Below, in pieces: positions 1 to 12,962 of a stretch of 64,000 nt of DNA; within the stretch, counting starts at the first letter, position 1; each line of letters opens with the position of its first letter. The notes below the pieces were generated by a model, which saw nothing but the letters and a program-made list of their open reading frames with translations, was not told the origin of the DNA and searched no databases. This stretch comes from Warburgia ugandensis (Eukaryota > Streptophyta > Magnoliopsida > Canellales > Canellaceae), in the NCBI GenBank assembly GCA_035236585.1, contig CP141136.1, positions 25,335,426 to 25,399,425 on the forward strand, read 5' to 3'. A program made the translations under genes and the position numbers.

Positions 1-827
1 GCCAGTTTAACAACATCGGTTTATAGCTGTAGTTCGTATAGCTATGAATCTTTAAGTGCTCATACTCCTCTAATCATATATATAAGATAGTCTCCTCAGA
101 TGACCACACTCCCCTACTCATGTGTAAATTGCTCCATACTTCTATGAGATCATATCATCTTATTTCTCATATTCCATTTTGAATAGCATGGGATAGTCTC
201 ATTTTTTTCTTCTTATCTTCCATTTAGTGATTTATTCATCATCAACGTCTCCTTCTAAAGGTTGACTGTATGTTATTAATAAGAGTCCCAAAAGATTACA
301 TTCTTTCTATTATATCTGACTTTTCTTCTTATCTTCTTTGCTTTATATTTTTCCCTAAGATACTTCAATAGCTGATATGGTATCATGTGTCTTCCAATTA
401 TATCAATGATAAAAGCCCAACCCTTGATTATCTTCAAATTTCAACTTGTCTGTCGTTTTCCATATGTGACTTGATTCCTCAACCAAAGTTTACATTCAAA
501 ATAAAACCATGAAAGCCAATTGAGTAGCATCCTCCATCAATGACACTATCATATACTAAAAGTAAAATATCCTAACTATATACCCAGTTTCATAATTATT
601 GAATCCATCAATGCTTTTCTTGTAGAAGAATTTATCCAAACTCATGTCAAATGTTAATGGTCAATTCATCATCATAGGTCGAATGTTCTCATCCAGAGGC
701 CTATCTCACTATTCACATACAATTGTCATTAGGATTTCCAACAATATTTGTATTCATGTCAAAAGTCTCTTATCTATAACAGAGTCCACTTATTGGATCA
801 TGGTTGAATCCCTTACCATCACCCTCT

Positions 828-1028
828 CTACCTTTCCCTTGCATGATGATTTTCTTCAGGATCTTCCAAACCAAAGTTAAATACTTGATCCAGTAAAGTC
901 AACCCTTTAGGAAATTCCTTCAATTGATTTTGTACTTGGTACATGCATATAACAACTAACTTTTTGTTCAAAGGCAAGTCAGATATTACCTTATAGTGTG
1001 CTGACTTCCTCAACTTTTCTTCTTTCAT
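828..1028 (-). pseudogene. Integrase core remnant of A0
   Basis: This 66-codon open stretch resembles the start of the Ty3/gypsy integrase catalytic core. It has KSAHY near residue 8, matching the family's DRLTKSAHF block. Further on come LNKKL, EFPKGLTLLDQV and PEEN, in the place of the usual GVPxSIxSDRDxxF...LQE block, with the D of LLDQV at the position of the second catalytic aspartate. It is a fragment, with no intact zinc-binding domain and no catalytic glutamate in frame. The same segment is frameshifted in A1 near 8590-8760. Confidence 0.6.
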
Positions 1029-1861
1029 TTCTTATATATATATTGTGCAATCTTTTATCAAGGCTTTATCATCAACCATTCAGTCTTAATCGTCAGGAGG
1101 TATCATCATAAGTAGTGATTCTCTCAATTCCTCAAAATTTATCTTTCAAGTGTCCCTTATACTTAGCTTATAACAATAATTCTCATTCAATAACTATTGT
1201 ATCAAGTTGCGCTGAAGCTGTTAAATCAACAAGTTTGAAAAACACTCAGGTACTCATGGAACATTTTCTTAGACATAGAAAGAGAATTTATTTGATTACC
1301 TGTTGATCTCTTTCCAGATATATCGGTTATAAGCTCAAGGGTCTCTAAAGCGATCGGTGCTTATCTGCCTTTCTTTTCAATCCATGTCAACAGCATCTTT
1401 CAGACCCAAAGTGACCTCTATACCTTGTCATGGTATCTATTAAGGTTTGAAAATCTTTCGTATTGGTTTAGATCGCTTCTTATTTTTGCTTCTGTCTTAG
1501 TTGCTTCTGTATTTATTGTACTCGTAGATCCTTCATGACGTAGTCTAATCACTTGACCTCAAACTCTCAAATGACTAAGTCTAGCAAGTAACTTCTTTAA
1601 GGGAAAACTCATGTATAAGTACTTATAACATTCTGCTTAGTATATAACTTAGACTATTGTCTAATAGATGCTAACATATTTGATTAAATAGGGTGGGATA
1701 CCTTTATTCAGTCAACATTACTTCAAAGGTAATGACTAAATAATGGCCTAAAGATACTTGCTCTTCCAATCTTCCTCTATGATATCAAGACATCAAATTA
1801 ATCCTTGATGATATCCTAATTGCTGAAAAACAAATGGACAAATCGCTATCCTGGCTTGTTT

Positions 1862-1955
1862 TCTTTTTCAATATAATTTTATTTAATAATATAGTGGCAA
1901 GGTAGGATATCATCAACTTTTCCTTTTTATGGACTACATCCACTGGTGTTCCTCA
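1862..1955 (-). pseudogene. Reverse transcriptase N-terminal remnant of A0
   Basis: The minus strand reads VVHKKEK, then about ten residues, then LLNKIILKK. This fits the RT block in which VKKKDGS is followed by CxDYRxLNKVTIKN. The DYR part is lost, so it cannot be functional. The equivalent segments at 9569-9660 and 29838-29945 carry the same degenerate version, so the decay pre-dates the spread of this family or was inherited by it. Confidence 0.55.
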
Positions 1956-2869
1956 TAAGCTTCTAGTAACTCTATCGAATACATTTCCCTATTATATTCG
2001 TCTTAGTCACATAATATGTCAATTGTACTCATCTTCTGATCTGCTCCATTATACTCAGATTGTCATTATAAGATAGCACTTTACTCTTCATACGATTCCA
2101 ATCAAGTCATCCAAAATTGAGCTAAGTCCTTCAAGATCCATACCTTTGTGATCTAGTACGAGTCACAGTTATCTCCTAGTATCATCTTGTATTCTCATCC
2201 TTCATTCTCATCATAATCTTATTCACATATGCTAGTTTCCTTGTGTATACAACTGCACAATCAATACTTAACTCCTAAATACATTAGACTGGTGTTTTGG
2301 ATAGGATTTGAACCATCCAATACTTAAGCATTGGCTAGATCCATCTCCTTTGCACCTATTTATTTATGGTGTATTTCTTTGGGAGCTTCTATTATTTTTT
2401 ATTTTTATCACTTTTACCACGTATTTTTAGACTACTTTTTCATAATTATTCTAGTCATATATGACTTTTGGACATGCAGAACTGGCTGTGAAAGGAAAAA
2501 ACTGAGCTCTGATAATAATTGAGATGACTTGAGTTTCCCCACGCATTTTTTAAATACAATATCTAATTCCTAAGGCGGGATGCATTCTTATTTGAAAACA
2601 TTTTTAGAAAAATAATGTAATGCAACCGAAAAATCTTTTGTTTTAAACTCATTTTGAAAACCCCGAGTGTCATTTGCTTTCACAACAAACAAAGTAGTTT
2701 TGAAAATTACTGTAATCATAAATGTCTTCCCAGGTCTATCTAGTCACAGCTCACAGCCCAATTGTAATAAGTACAGATACATGTCCAAAGAGGTAGAGAG
2801 TTTACTTACATTCATACTTATCTCTTCTTCATTTACTTGATATTGACACTAACATGTCCTGGAGTTTCT

Positions 2870-5800
2870 TCTAGTCCTGTTTGGACTAAATCTGTAAAAA
2901 TAATATATTTGAGTAAGTATTACTCATACTCAGTAGGTGATCTGATACTACTATTTTGAAAACACAGTAAGCAACATGTATAATTCAAGGTGTTTTGTCA
3001 TGCAAAACATTAGTGATTCCTTTTTATGTAAACATGCATATTTGTGCATAAAACATAAGCTCATTGATGCAAACTCAACCATTGACTCTTTTACCGAAAT
3101 CTAGTATTCAACAATATAAATATGACCAAAATCATAAAATAGAAATCAATAGATTCATGTAAGAAGATCTCGTCAAACATATCAAATCACGAGTCAAATA
3201 TAATAATTATGAAACTCTTCAAATAGTCATCTTTCAAAGCAGATGCTGGCATCACTATAAGTATCATGCATATGGTCTCTCGGCGAATCACATCTCGCCA
3301 ACTGGTCACGAGTACTCGTATACGACCATCTCAATGCTATATGCATATCAATCACATTGAAATCATAAGGTCACTATGCTCATGATCAGCACACAGCTGA
3401 AATCGTGATTCTCTGGTAACTAGAGACTAACCCACCATAGTCTCCACGGCAATTAGGGCATCCCTGAAAAGGGTGCCGTGAACAACTCCAGTGGCTGTCC
3501 CTGTTTACCATAGCAGTCAGGGAAGGGACAAGCCTTTTTGGCAGCTATACCATCCACCTTTTTGGTAGCAAAGGCTAGGAGGCCAACCCCATACATAACA
3601 ACCTCTCAGCATAGTGCCCACTAGGCTCAACAACCTAAAAAGCATATATATATGTATAAGAATCCAAATCTCAGTCATCGTAAATCATGCAATTTTATGC
3701 AATGATTTTCAGAATATGCAATCAGACCGAAAAACATAAAAATAATGTCCTCTTTGGGTCCCTCACAACTACTTGACCCTCACAACTGCCTAACCAGTGT
3801 CTTTTGACAACTCTCAAGGTTATGCATCATATGATGGCATTATGAGATGCTTTATATGGTATTGCATGATGATACTGTTTTCCCAACAAAATTCCCAATC
3901 TCAATCATAATAAATCATGCAATTTATGCTAAGAGTTTCAAAGCATGTGAGCAATGCATATATTCTAAATATCAATTAGAACAAATCGTACAATTTAAGC
4001 AACGAGTTCCAAAAGTGGATGCAATGCTTATGTAAAAACTATTTACCAAATATATAGGCAATTGCATGCAAGATCATAAAGAAAATCTGCATACTTATTA
4101 TGCGAATATCATATCTCAAAAGCTTACTAAACACGGGATTAAATAAATCAATTAGATTTTGTAAATGCATTTGAAAACTTAGTAGTATCAGACTACCTAC
4201 CTCGATGTCTCTAGAATCGCGTCCTTCACTACTCGACCCTGGATCACTTTTGTGAAACCCTGGATATTAATGGATAACAGGGATTCAAATATCATTTTCT
4301 ATCTACTAATTTGAATTATAGCTTAATGGTTAGATCTGCCTTTTAAGTCATTCCTTAGGGTGTCTCCAAGCTAGATCTTATGTATAGTACTAATCATCTA
4401 ATGATTAGATTGCCTTTAATCTCTTTCATGTCATCAAGATCGTGTAATTGAACGGTCAGATCTCCTAGTCAGACCTCCAGGTCACATATCATGATGCCTA
4501 GAACAGGTCTGTACTTAATTTGGACAGTCAGATCTATATGTTCAAGGTGGATGTATGTAACTTAGTGGATCTAGCCATATTGGTCTACTAATAGACCCAA
4601 CAAATCAATCTAAGAAGTTTGATCATCTTTGATTCGGTAGATCTATGTGATCTCTATAGTGTTTAGGCTATGGTCATAGTAAAAAGGCCTATAACCCCAA
4701 CTTTTATAGTGTCATTAGGTCCGCGTCATCAATACAGACACAACGGTTCTTTCGGATCATCAATTGGAGTCCTACAGCCCATGTAATTGCATTTCTAATT
4801 TTGTGTGGTGCTAGTTTGTAAAAATAGTATATTAGGGTGAGTATTTCTCATACTCAGTAGCTGATCTAATATGACTATTTTGAAAACACGATAGGCAACG
4901 TGCATAAGTCAAGGCGCATTGTCATGTAAAACATCAATTATTCTTTTTTAAGTGAACACGCATGCTTATAAAACGTAAGCTTAGTGATGCAAATTCAACT
5001 ATGGAATCCTTTACCAAAATCTAGTATTCCACGATATAATGATGACCTAAAACATAGAGTAAAATTCAATAAATCCATGTACGAAGACATTGACAAACAC
5101 ATCAAGCCAATGAGTTAAATACAATAATCATGCAAAATCTTAAAATAGTCATCATTCAAAGCAGATGCTGGCATCACTATAAGTATCATGCACATGGGTC
5201 TCTCGACGGACACATCACGTCGACTGGTCACAAGTACTTGTTTACAACTATCTCAATGCTATATGCATATCGATAAAACTGAAATCATAGGGCCAACTAT
5301 GCTCACGATCAGCACACAGCTAGAATTGTGTCTTCGGTATTTAGAGACCACCCACCATAGCCCTCCATGGCGACTATGGATATGTCCCCAAAAGGGTGCC
5401 GTGAACACCTCCAGTGGTCGTCCCTATTTACCACAGTAATCAAGGAAGGGACAATGCCATTTTGGTAGCGATACCATCCAGCTGTGGTGGTAGAGGCCAT
5501 GAGGCCAACCTCGTACAACCTCTCAGCATAGTGCCCACCCGGCTCATCTACCCAAAAAATATAAAAATAATGTGTTCTTTGGGTGCCTCACACTGCTTGG
5601 CCCTCACAACTGCCTAACTAGCGTCTTTTGGGCACTCTAGCGTGTTTTGGAAATCCTCAAGGTTATGTATCATATGATGGCATTATGAGATGCTTTATAT
5701 GATATGGTAATCCTCAATCAACGAAATCATGTAATTTATGGATTTATTTTCAATCATGCAGGCAGTGCATAAAATCAATTCATGCTACTATAGCATTCAA

Positions 5801-6528
5801 AGCCATAAAACATGTAGACAATTCCGCACACTTGTATAAAAACATCACATCTCAAAAAACATGCTAAAAACAATAATAAAGGCAAATCGGAGTTTAAGAT
5901 GCATTTAAAAACTTAGTAGTATTAGACTACCTACCTCGATGTCTCTGGAGTTGCGTCCCTCACTACTCGACCCTAAATCACTTTTGTGAAACCCTAGATA
6001 TTAATGGATAACAAGGATTCAAATATCATTTTTTATCCACTAATTAGAATTATAGCTTAATGGTTAGATTTTCCTTTTAGGTCATTGCTTAGTGCGTCTC
6101 CAGACTAGATCTTATGTATAATACTCACATCTAATGATTGATTACCTTTAATCTCTTTCATGTCATCAAGATCGTGTAATTGAACGGTCAGATCCCCTAG
6201 AACCTCCAGGTCGCCTGTCTTAATGCCTAGAACAGGTCTGTACTTAATTTGGACAGTCAGATCTATAAATTCAAGGTGGATGTGTGTAACTTAGACTGGA
6301 TCTAGGCACATTGGTCTCCTAATAGACCTAATAAATCAATCTATGAAGTTTGATCATCTTTGATCTTGTAGATCTATGTGATTTCTATAGTGTTTAGGCT
6401 ATATTCATCCTAAATAGGCCTCTAACCCTAACTTTTATAGTCTCATTAGGTCTACATCATCAATACGAATGCAACGGTTCTTTTGGATCGTCAATTGGAG
6501 TCCTATAGCCATGTAATTGCAATTTTAG
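2870..6528. repeat. Direct tandem duplication inside LTR-1
   Basis: Block 1 (about 2870-4801) and block 2 (about 4802-6528) both begin with a segment containing GAGTATTNCTCATACTCAGTA. Both end with a segment containing AACGGTTCTTT and GGAGTCCTA. They are clearly homologous but diverged. Block 1 carries about 300 bp around 3640-3960 that block 2 lacks. Block 2 looks closer to LTR-2 than to block 1. Confidence 0.8.
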
Positions 6529-6920
6529 TGTTGCGGCACCACGCCTCACGGTTCCCGGGATGCCTGTGAGTCTCTATTGAGTCGGGACTTCGACCGCAAG
6601 TGCGAGGCCCGCCCCAGGGAGAGCGTCGCTCATGTGCATCACGCGATGCATCCCTATGCCAACCTGTTTCGATGGGTTTCGAAGGAAACCCGTCTTTTCT
6701 TGGTTTTCTTCAGCGTTTTCCATAGCTGGGAAAGCCCAAATCCGGCATGAGTCTGGACTGGGAAAAGGTGAAACTAGAGAAGGGATGGGGGCTTACCTGG
6801 GTGGTCTGGAGTGATGCCCATTGCCGGATATTTTATGCTTTCCAGATCTACTGGAACCTTAGAAAGAAGCAGCAGGAGAAAAGAGGGAAAACGGGATGAT
6901 CAGGGAAAAGGGGAAGAGGG

Positions 6921-6930
6921 CTTTTTATAG
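6921..6930 (-). promoter_or_regulatory. LTR-1 TATA box
   Basis: The minus strand reads CTATAAAAAG within GGCTATAAAAAGCCC. The same element sits at the matching place in LTR-2, LTR-3 and LTR-4, so it is probably the core promoter of family A. No transcription is implied for this copy. Confidence 0.65.
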
Positions 6931-8589
6931 CCTGTGATGGCGATGTTGCCCTATGGCGGTGCCACCATTTCTTCCGATGCCGCCTTGCAGAGGCTGTGTT
7001 GGAAGTCGGTGGCTGGAGGAGGGAGACGACCTAGGGTGTCGTTATCAAAATGACCCCCTGTGTTTTCAGCTCGTTTTGTTTTAAATACATTTTATAAAAA
7101 TGTCCCTTATCTTTAAAAGGTCATAACTTAGTCATACGAACTCCGTTTTTAGCGTTCTTTGAGGCATTGAATTCCATTTTTAGCGTAGAGTCTAACAATG
7201 CTAATTTTTCTCACAAATTCCTTTGTTTCTTATTTTAATTAAAATAAAACATTTAATATAGTTATTCTATATAAATTTCCAAATTAATCAATTTCTCTCT
7301 CAATTTAGCAAAAGTGATTTAAAAATAGCGTCAAATGTTCGAGTCATTACATCATTACCTCCTTCAAAGAATTTTGTCCTTGAAATTCCAAAATTTATTA
7401 CCTTCAAGTCAGCTGTTTTCGTGATAGACATATTCTTCCTGAGGACTCCCTTAGAACTTGAACTAAGAAAATTTACTTTGCTTCATTCCATACTTATTTT
7501 GTCTAATAGTCCATTATTCCGTCATCCAATACTCCCCAATTGGGTTAATAATTAGAGTAATGATATCCTTAAAATTCTGTTCATGTTATCTTGCAACCAA
7601 TCCTAGGCACATTCTCAATTTATCATCTTTATAATTCCTTCTACAAGGCCTTACATATAAAATGTCAGTATATCTTGTCTGTTTACTTTAAGTATATAAG
7701 GGCCTCTTTAGCCACGTATTATGACACATAGTCCCATACTTGCTAGTTTAACAATACTGGTTTATAGTTGTAGTTCGTATAGCTATGAATCCTTAGGTGC
7801 TCATACTCCTCTAATCATATATATAGGATAGTCTCCTCATATGACCACACTCCCCCACTCATGTATAAATTACTCCATACTTCTTTGAGATCATATCATC
7901 TTATTTCTCATATTCCATTTCGAATAGCATGGGATAGTCTCATTTTTTTTTCTTCTTCTTATCTTCCATTTAGTGATCTTATTTATCATCAACGTCTCCT
8001 TCTAAAGGTTGGCTGTATGTTATTAGTAGAGTCCCAAAAAGTTACATTATTTCTATTATATCTAACTTTGCTTCTCATCTTCTTTGCTTTATACTTTTCC
8101 CCAAGATACTTCAATAGCTTATATGGTATCATGTGTCTTCCAATTATATCAATGATAAAGGCCCAACCCTTGATTATCTTCAAATTTCAACTAGTCTATC
8201 GTTTTCCATATGTGACTTAATCCCTCAGCCAAAGTTTACATTCAAAATAAAACCATGAAAGCTAATCGAGTAGCATCCTCCATCAATGACACTATCATAT
8301 ACTGAAAGTAAAATATCCTAACTATATACCTAGTTTCATAATTATTGAATCCATCAAATGCTTCTCTCCTTGAAGAATTTATCCAAACTCATGTCAAATG
8401 TTAATGGTCGATTCATCATCATAGGTCGAATGTTCTCGTCCAGAGGCCTATCTCACTATTCACATACAATTATGAGTAGAATTTCCAACAATATTTGTAT
8501 TCAAGTCAAAAGTCTCTTATCTATAACAGAGTCCAGTTACTGGGTCATGGTTGAATCCCTTACCATCACCCTCTCTACCTTTCCCTTGC

Positions 8590-8760
8590 TTGATGATTTT
8601 CTTCAGGATCTTCCAAACCAAAGTTCTATACTTGATCCAGTAAAGTCAACCCTTCACGAAATTCCTTCAATTGATTTTTCTACTTGGTCCATGCATATAA
8701 CAACTAACTTTTTGTTCAAAGGCGAGTCAGATATTACCTTATAGAGTGCTGACTTCCTCA
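8590..8760 (-). pseudogene. Integrase core remnant of A1 (frameshifted)
   Basis: This aligns with the 828-1028 segment. The minus strand keeps a KSALYKVISD block and PLNKKL, then runs out of frame before the LDQV-like block. It is a non-functional relic and supports the minus orientation of A1. Confidence 0.5.
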
Positions 8761-9568
8761 ACTTTTCTTCTTTCCTTTCCTATATCGATATATTGTGCAA
8801 TCTTTTATAGAGGCTTTATCGTCAACCATTCATCATAAGTAGTGATTCTCTCAATTCCTCAAATTTTATCTTTCAAGTGCTCCTCATACTTAGCTTATAA
8901 CAATAATTCTCATTCAATAGCTATCATAGCAATTGTGTCGAAGCTGTTAAATCAACAAGTTTGAAAAACACTCAAGTAAGCATGGAACATTTTTTTTAGA
9001 TATAGAAAGAGAATTTATTTGATTATCTGTCAATCTCTTTCCAGATATATAAATTATAAGCTCAAAGGTATCTAAAGTGATCGGTGCTTAACTACCTTTC
9101 TTTTTAGTCTAAGTTCAGCAACATCTTTTAGACCCAAAGTGAGCTCTACAGCTTATTTATCAAGGTCTGGGAAAGTTTTGTCATTGGTTTAGATCGCTTC
9201 TTATTTTTGCTTCTGTCTCAGTTGTCACTGTATTCATCGTACTCTTAGCTCTTTCATGACGTAGTTTAATTAACTGACCTCAGACCCTCAATGACTTAGT
9301 CTAACAAGTAACTTCTTTTAGGGAAAACTTATGTCTAAGTACTTATAACATCCCTCTTAGTACATAACTTAGACTACTGTCTCATAGATACTAACATATT
9401 TGATTAACTAGGGTGTGATACCTTTATTTAGTCAATATTACTCCAAAGGTAATGTCCTTAAGATATTTGCTCTTCCAATCTTCCTCTCTGGTATCAAGAC
9501 ATCAAATTGATACTTGATGATACCCTAGTTGCTGAAAAAACAAATGGACAAGTCACTGTCCTGACTTA

Positions 9569-9660
9569 ATTCCTTTTTCAATATAACTTTATTTAAGCAT
9601 ATAGTGGCAAGGTAGGGTATCATCAACTTTTCCTTTTTATGGACTACATCCACTGGTGTT
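9569..9660 (-). pseudogene. Reverse transcriptase remnant of A1
   Basis: The minus strand reads TPVDVVHKKEK, later LNKVILKK, matching the gypsy RT blocks APVLFVKKKDG and LNKVTIKN. Weakly similar sequence continues to about 9150, but with stops and no YxDD motif. It is a relic of the fingers/palm part of RT. Confidence 0.55.
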
Positions 9661-10011
9661 CCTCATAAGCTAATGGATCTGATAAGATTCTAATTTCAAT
9701 AATTGATATAAACATCAAACCACCTGTAGAATTTAATTTCTAGTTAATCACAATTCTTCCTTGGAAATTTCTGCAGCATAATGTCCTTAAACTCGATACT
9801 CTGCTCAAAGTCTTAAATTCCATCTACTTTACCTCTATTATATTCTTTCACAATAAAATCCCCAACTCAACTATTATTATTCCTTCGAATTTGATTGGTT
9901 TATCTTCCCATATGATTCAAGATAGAAGATTTGTATGTATCTATTATATCCTCAATAAAGTCATGACCTTCTTCTTTTGAATATTCAGTATTCACCAAAT
10001 ACTTATAGTTA

Positions 10012-10013
<2 letters not shown>

Positions 10014-10101
<88 letters not shown>
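10014..10101. repeat. (CT)n microsatellite, about 44 units
   Basis: This is an uninterrupted CT/AG dinucleotide run inside the A1 internal region. The matching place in A2 (30284-30305) has only a short interrupted pyrimidine stretch, so the run expanded in this copy. Confidence 0.95.
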
Positions 10102-10103
<2 letters not shown>

Positions 10104-10932
10104 TTCTTCTTATTTAGTCAAAATCCTCCTTTTATCCCCTTAGATCAACGTTTCCATTTTCTTTGTTGTATATAATTAATTCTAGATTTACTCCTTTACT
10201 CAACATATATGATAAACTGAATGCTTCTAAGAAATGCTAAACTATACTAATATCATTGAAACCCTTGATCAGTCTATATTCTAAATAAATCCATGCAGTG
10301 TTTTAATAATTTCCTTGACGCTCTGTCCATGCATTACCTCGCTCATAGGTTCATGTTATGATCAATCTATTATCACAAATCCGTCATCTCTGTTAAATTA
10401 TCATCAAACATCCCCATTAGATTATCATCAAAATCTTCTAATGACTCTATTATGGTCAAATCCTTTGTCACTCTTCTCAAATTCCTTCTTTTACATCCCC
10501 TATCATACTCATGTTGTATCCCTTTTGATAATGTACTCATATTCTGATATTCTTTATGATGGTAAGATAACCATCTAGGTTCATTGATTTTCTCACCTTT
10601 AATTGATCGATTACAGGTCAGAGTCATTTGCTAATAAGTTCACTAACATCTTTATTCATCATTCTCATCTTATATGAGTTTCCCTGTTTGCACCACTACA
10701 CAACAATCCTTATTTCCTATGGTTTTGATAAGATTTAAGCCATCCAATACCTAAGTATTTGCTAGATCCATCTCCTTTTTCACCTATTTATTTATGGTGA
10801 AATGCTTTGTGAATTAATATCATTTATCACTCTAGTCATCTCTACTACTTCTATTTAGACCACTTCTTCTTAATTATCTTGGTTGTCTATGTCCTTGGAC
10901 ATGCTGGGCTGGCTATGAAAGAATAAAATCTG

Positions 10933-10944
10933 GCTCTGATACCA
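10933..10944 (-). promoter_or_regulatory. Primer-binding site of A1 (initiator tRNA-Met)
   Basis: The minus strand reads TGGTATCAGAGC, the standard complement of the 3' end of plant initiator tRNA-Met. It lies two bases from the LTR edge at 10947 and fixes this LTR as the 5' LTR and the element as minus strand. Confidence 0.9.
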
Positions 10945-12962
10945 ACTGTGACAACCTGGGTTTTCACATGCATTTTTAAATGCAAACCTAATTCCTAATG
11001 CGGGATCGATCCCTATTTGAAAACACTTTTAGAAAAACAATGCAATGCAGTGAAAAATCTTTTATTTTAAACTCATTTCTGAAAACCCCGAGTGTCATTT
11101 GCTTTCGAGATGAATAAAGTAGTTTTGAAAATTACTAAAATCATAAATGTCTTCCCAGGTCTATCCAGTCACAGCTCACAACCCAACTATAATAAGTACA
11201 GATACATGTCCAAAAGGTAGAGTGTTTACTTACATTCATGCTTGTCTTCTCTTCATTCACTTGATCATAACACTAACATTTTCTGATACTTCTTCTAATT
11301 CTGTGCGGAGATAGTTTGTAAAAATAGTATATTAGGGTGAGTATTTCTTACACTCAGTAGCTGATCTGATACTACTATTTTGAAAACACGATAGGCAACA
11401 TGCATAAGTCAAGGCGCGTTGTCATGTAAAACATCAGTGATTCCTTTTTAAGTGAACATGCATGCTTATAAAACGTAATCTTAGTGATGCAAATTCAACT
11501 ATGAAATCCTTTACTGAAATCTAGTATTCCATGATATAATGATGACCTAAAACATAGAGTAAAATTCAATAAATCCATGTAAGAAGACATCGACAAACAC
11601 ATCAAGCCAACGAGTCAAATACAATAATCATGAAAAATCCTAAAATAGTCATCATTCAAAGTAGATGCTGGCATTACTATAAGTATCATGCACATGGGTC
11701 TCTCGGCGGACACATCACGCCGACTGGTCACGAGTACTCGTTTATGACCATCTCAATGCTATATGCATATCGATAAAACTAAAATCATAAGGCCAACTAT
11801 GCTCACCATCAGCACACAGCTAGAATTGTGTGTCTCCGGTATCTAGAGACCACCCACCATAGCCCTCCACGACGACTATGGATATGTCCCCGAAAGGGTG
11901 CCGTGAACACCTCCAGTGGTCGTCCATGTTTACCACAATAGTCAAGGAAGGGACAATGCCATTTTGGCAGCGATACCATCCACCTGTGGTGGTAGAGGCT
12001 GGGAGGCCAATTGCATACAACCTTTTAGCATAGTGCCCATCAGGCTCATCCACCCAAAAAATATAAAAATAATGTCCTCTTTGGGTCCCTCACATTGCCT
12101 GGCCCTCACAACTGCCTAACCAGCATCTTTTGAGCACTTTAGTGTCTTTTGGCAACCCTCAAGGTTATTCATCATATGATGGAATTATGAGATGCTTTAT
12201 ATGATATGGCAATCCTCAATCATTGAAATAATGTAATTTATGCATTTATTTTCAATCATGCGGGCAGTGCATAAAATCAGTTCATGCTACTATTGCATTC
12301 AAAACCATAAAACATAAAGACAATTTCGCACGCTTGTATAAAAACATCACATTTCAAAAAGCATGCTAAAAACAGAAATAAAGGCAAATTAGAGTTTAAG
12401 ATGCATTTAAAAACTTAGTAGTATCAGATTACCTACCTCGATGTCTTTGGAGTAGCGTCCTTCACTACTCGACCTTGGATCACCTTTGTGAAACCCTGGA
12501 TATTAATGGATAGCAAAGATTCAAATATCATTTTCTATCCACTAATTAGAATTATAGCTTAATGGTTAGATCTTTCTTTTAGGTCATTGCTTAATGCGTC
12601 TCCAGACTAGATCTTATATATAGTACTCACATCTAATGATTAGATTGCCTTTAATCTCTTTCATGTCATCAAGATCGGTCAGATCTCCTGGTCAGATCTC
12701 CTAGGTCGCCTGTCCTGATGCCTAGAACAGGTCTGTACTTAATTTGAATAGTCAGATCTATAAGTTCAAGGTGGATGTGTGTAACCTAGACTGGATATAG
12801 GGACATTGGTCTCCTAATAGACCCAATAAATCAATCTATGAAGTTTGATCATCTTTAATCCTGTAGATCTATGCGATTTCTATAGTGTTTAGGCTATAGT
12901 CATACTAAATAGACCTCTTACACTAACTTTTATAGTCTCATTAGGTTTGCGTCATCAATATG

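Larger units (their letters stand above)
1..2519 (-). mobile_element. Family A internal region, copy A0 (partial, degraded Ty3/gypsy)
   Basis: This is the internal domain of a minus-strand LTR retrotransposon. It aligns by eye with 7741-10946 and 27999-31220, so about 390 bp next to its 3' LTR lie outside the window. It has lost roughly 1 kb near 1960-2040 compared with those copies. The degenerate primer-binding site (around 2507-2518) abuts the LTR that starts at 2520. Reverse transcriptase and integrase remnants are present in that order on the minus strand, which is the Ty3/gypsy order. No gag was recognised. All reading frames are broken. Confidence 0.8.
2520..7351 (-). mobile_element. 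Family A LTR-1 (4.8 kb, internally duplicated), shared by A0 and A1
   Basis: On the plus strand this LTR starts TGAGATGACTTGAG (degraded from TGTAATGACCCGGG) and ends CATTACA. It is the 5' LTR of A0, with the degraded primer site just outside at 2507-2518, and the 3' LTR of A1, with the polypurine tract and terminal pol codons just outside at 7352-7395. Other family A LTRs are 2.9-3.1 kb. This one is longer because an internal block of about 1.8 kb is present twice (2870-4801 and 4802-6528). It has a TATA box at 6921-6930 on the minus strand and no coding potential. Confidence 0.85.
7352..10946 (-). mobile_element. Family A internal region, copy A1 (3.6 kb)
   Basis: The internal domain runs from the primer-binding site at its right end (10933-10944) to a polypurine tract at its left end. 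Just inside the tract the minus strand reads NFKDKIL-stop, a decayed form of the NFxDEIL motif that ends pol in many plant Ty3/gypsy elements. RT (9569-9660) and integrase (about 8590-8760) remnants follow in gypsy order. About 1.3 kb next to the primer site, where gag and protease should lie, shows nothing recognisable. Its 3595 bp is almost the same as the 3611 bp of A2. LTRs this long around a short, largely non-coding interior recall LARD-type non-autonomous elements. Confidence 0.8.

Noticed and set aside
1115-1306. A plus-strand frame with LAYNNNSHS, and a similar one at 29054-29335, resembling the integrase phrase FAYNNSYHSS.
   Set aside because: It lies on the strand opposite to the primer site, polypurine tract, RT and the other integrase block, and out of order. 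The rest of the frame does not match integrase, so it is taken as chance.
5309-5518. Repeated frames with WYRYQNGIVPSL-like sequence (also 11820-12053, 25357-25707, 32058-32431, 52799-53011), which look like a conserved small protein.
   Set aside because: They recur only because the LTR recurs. They differ by frameshifts, lie on either strand of the element and match no family. Repeat conservation is at the DNA level.
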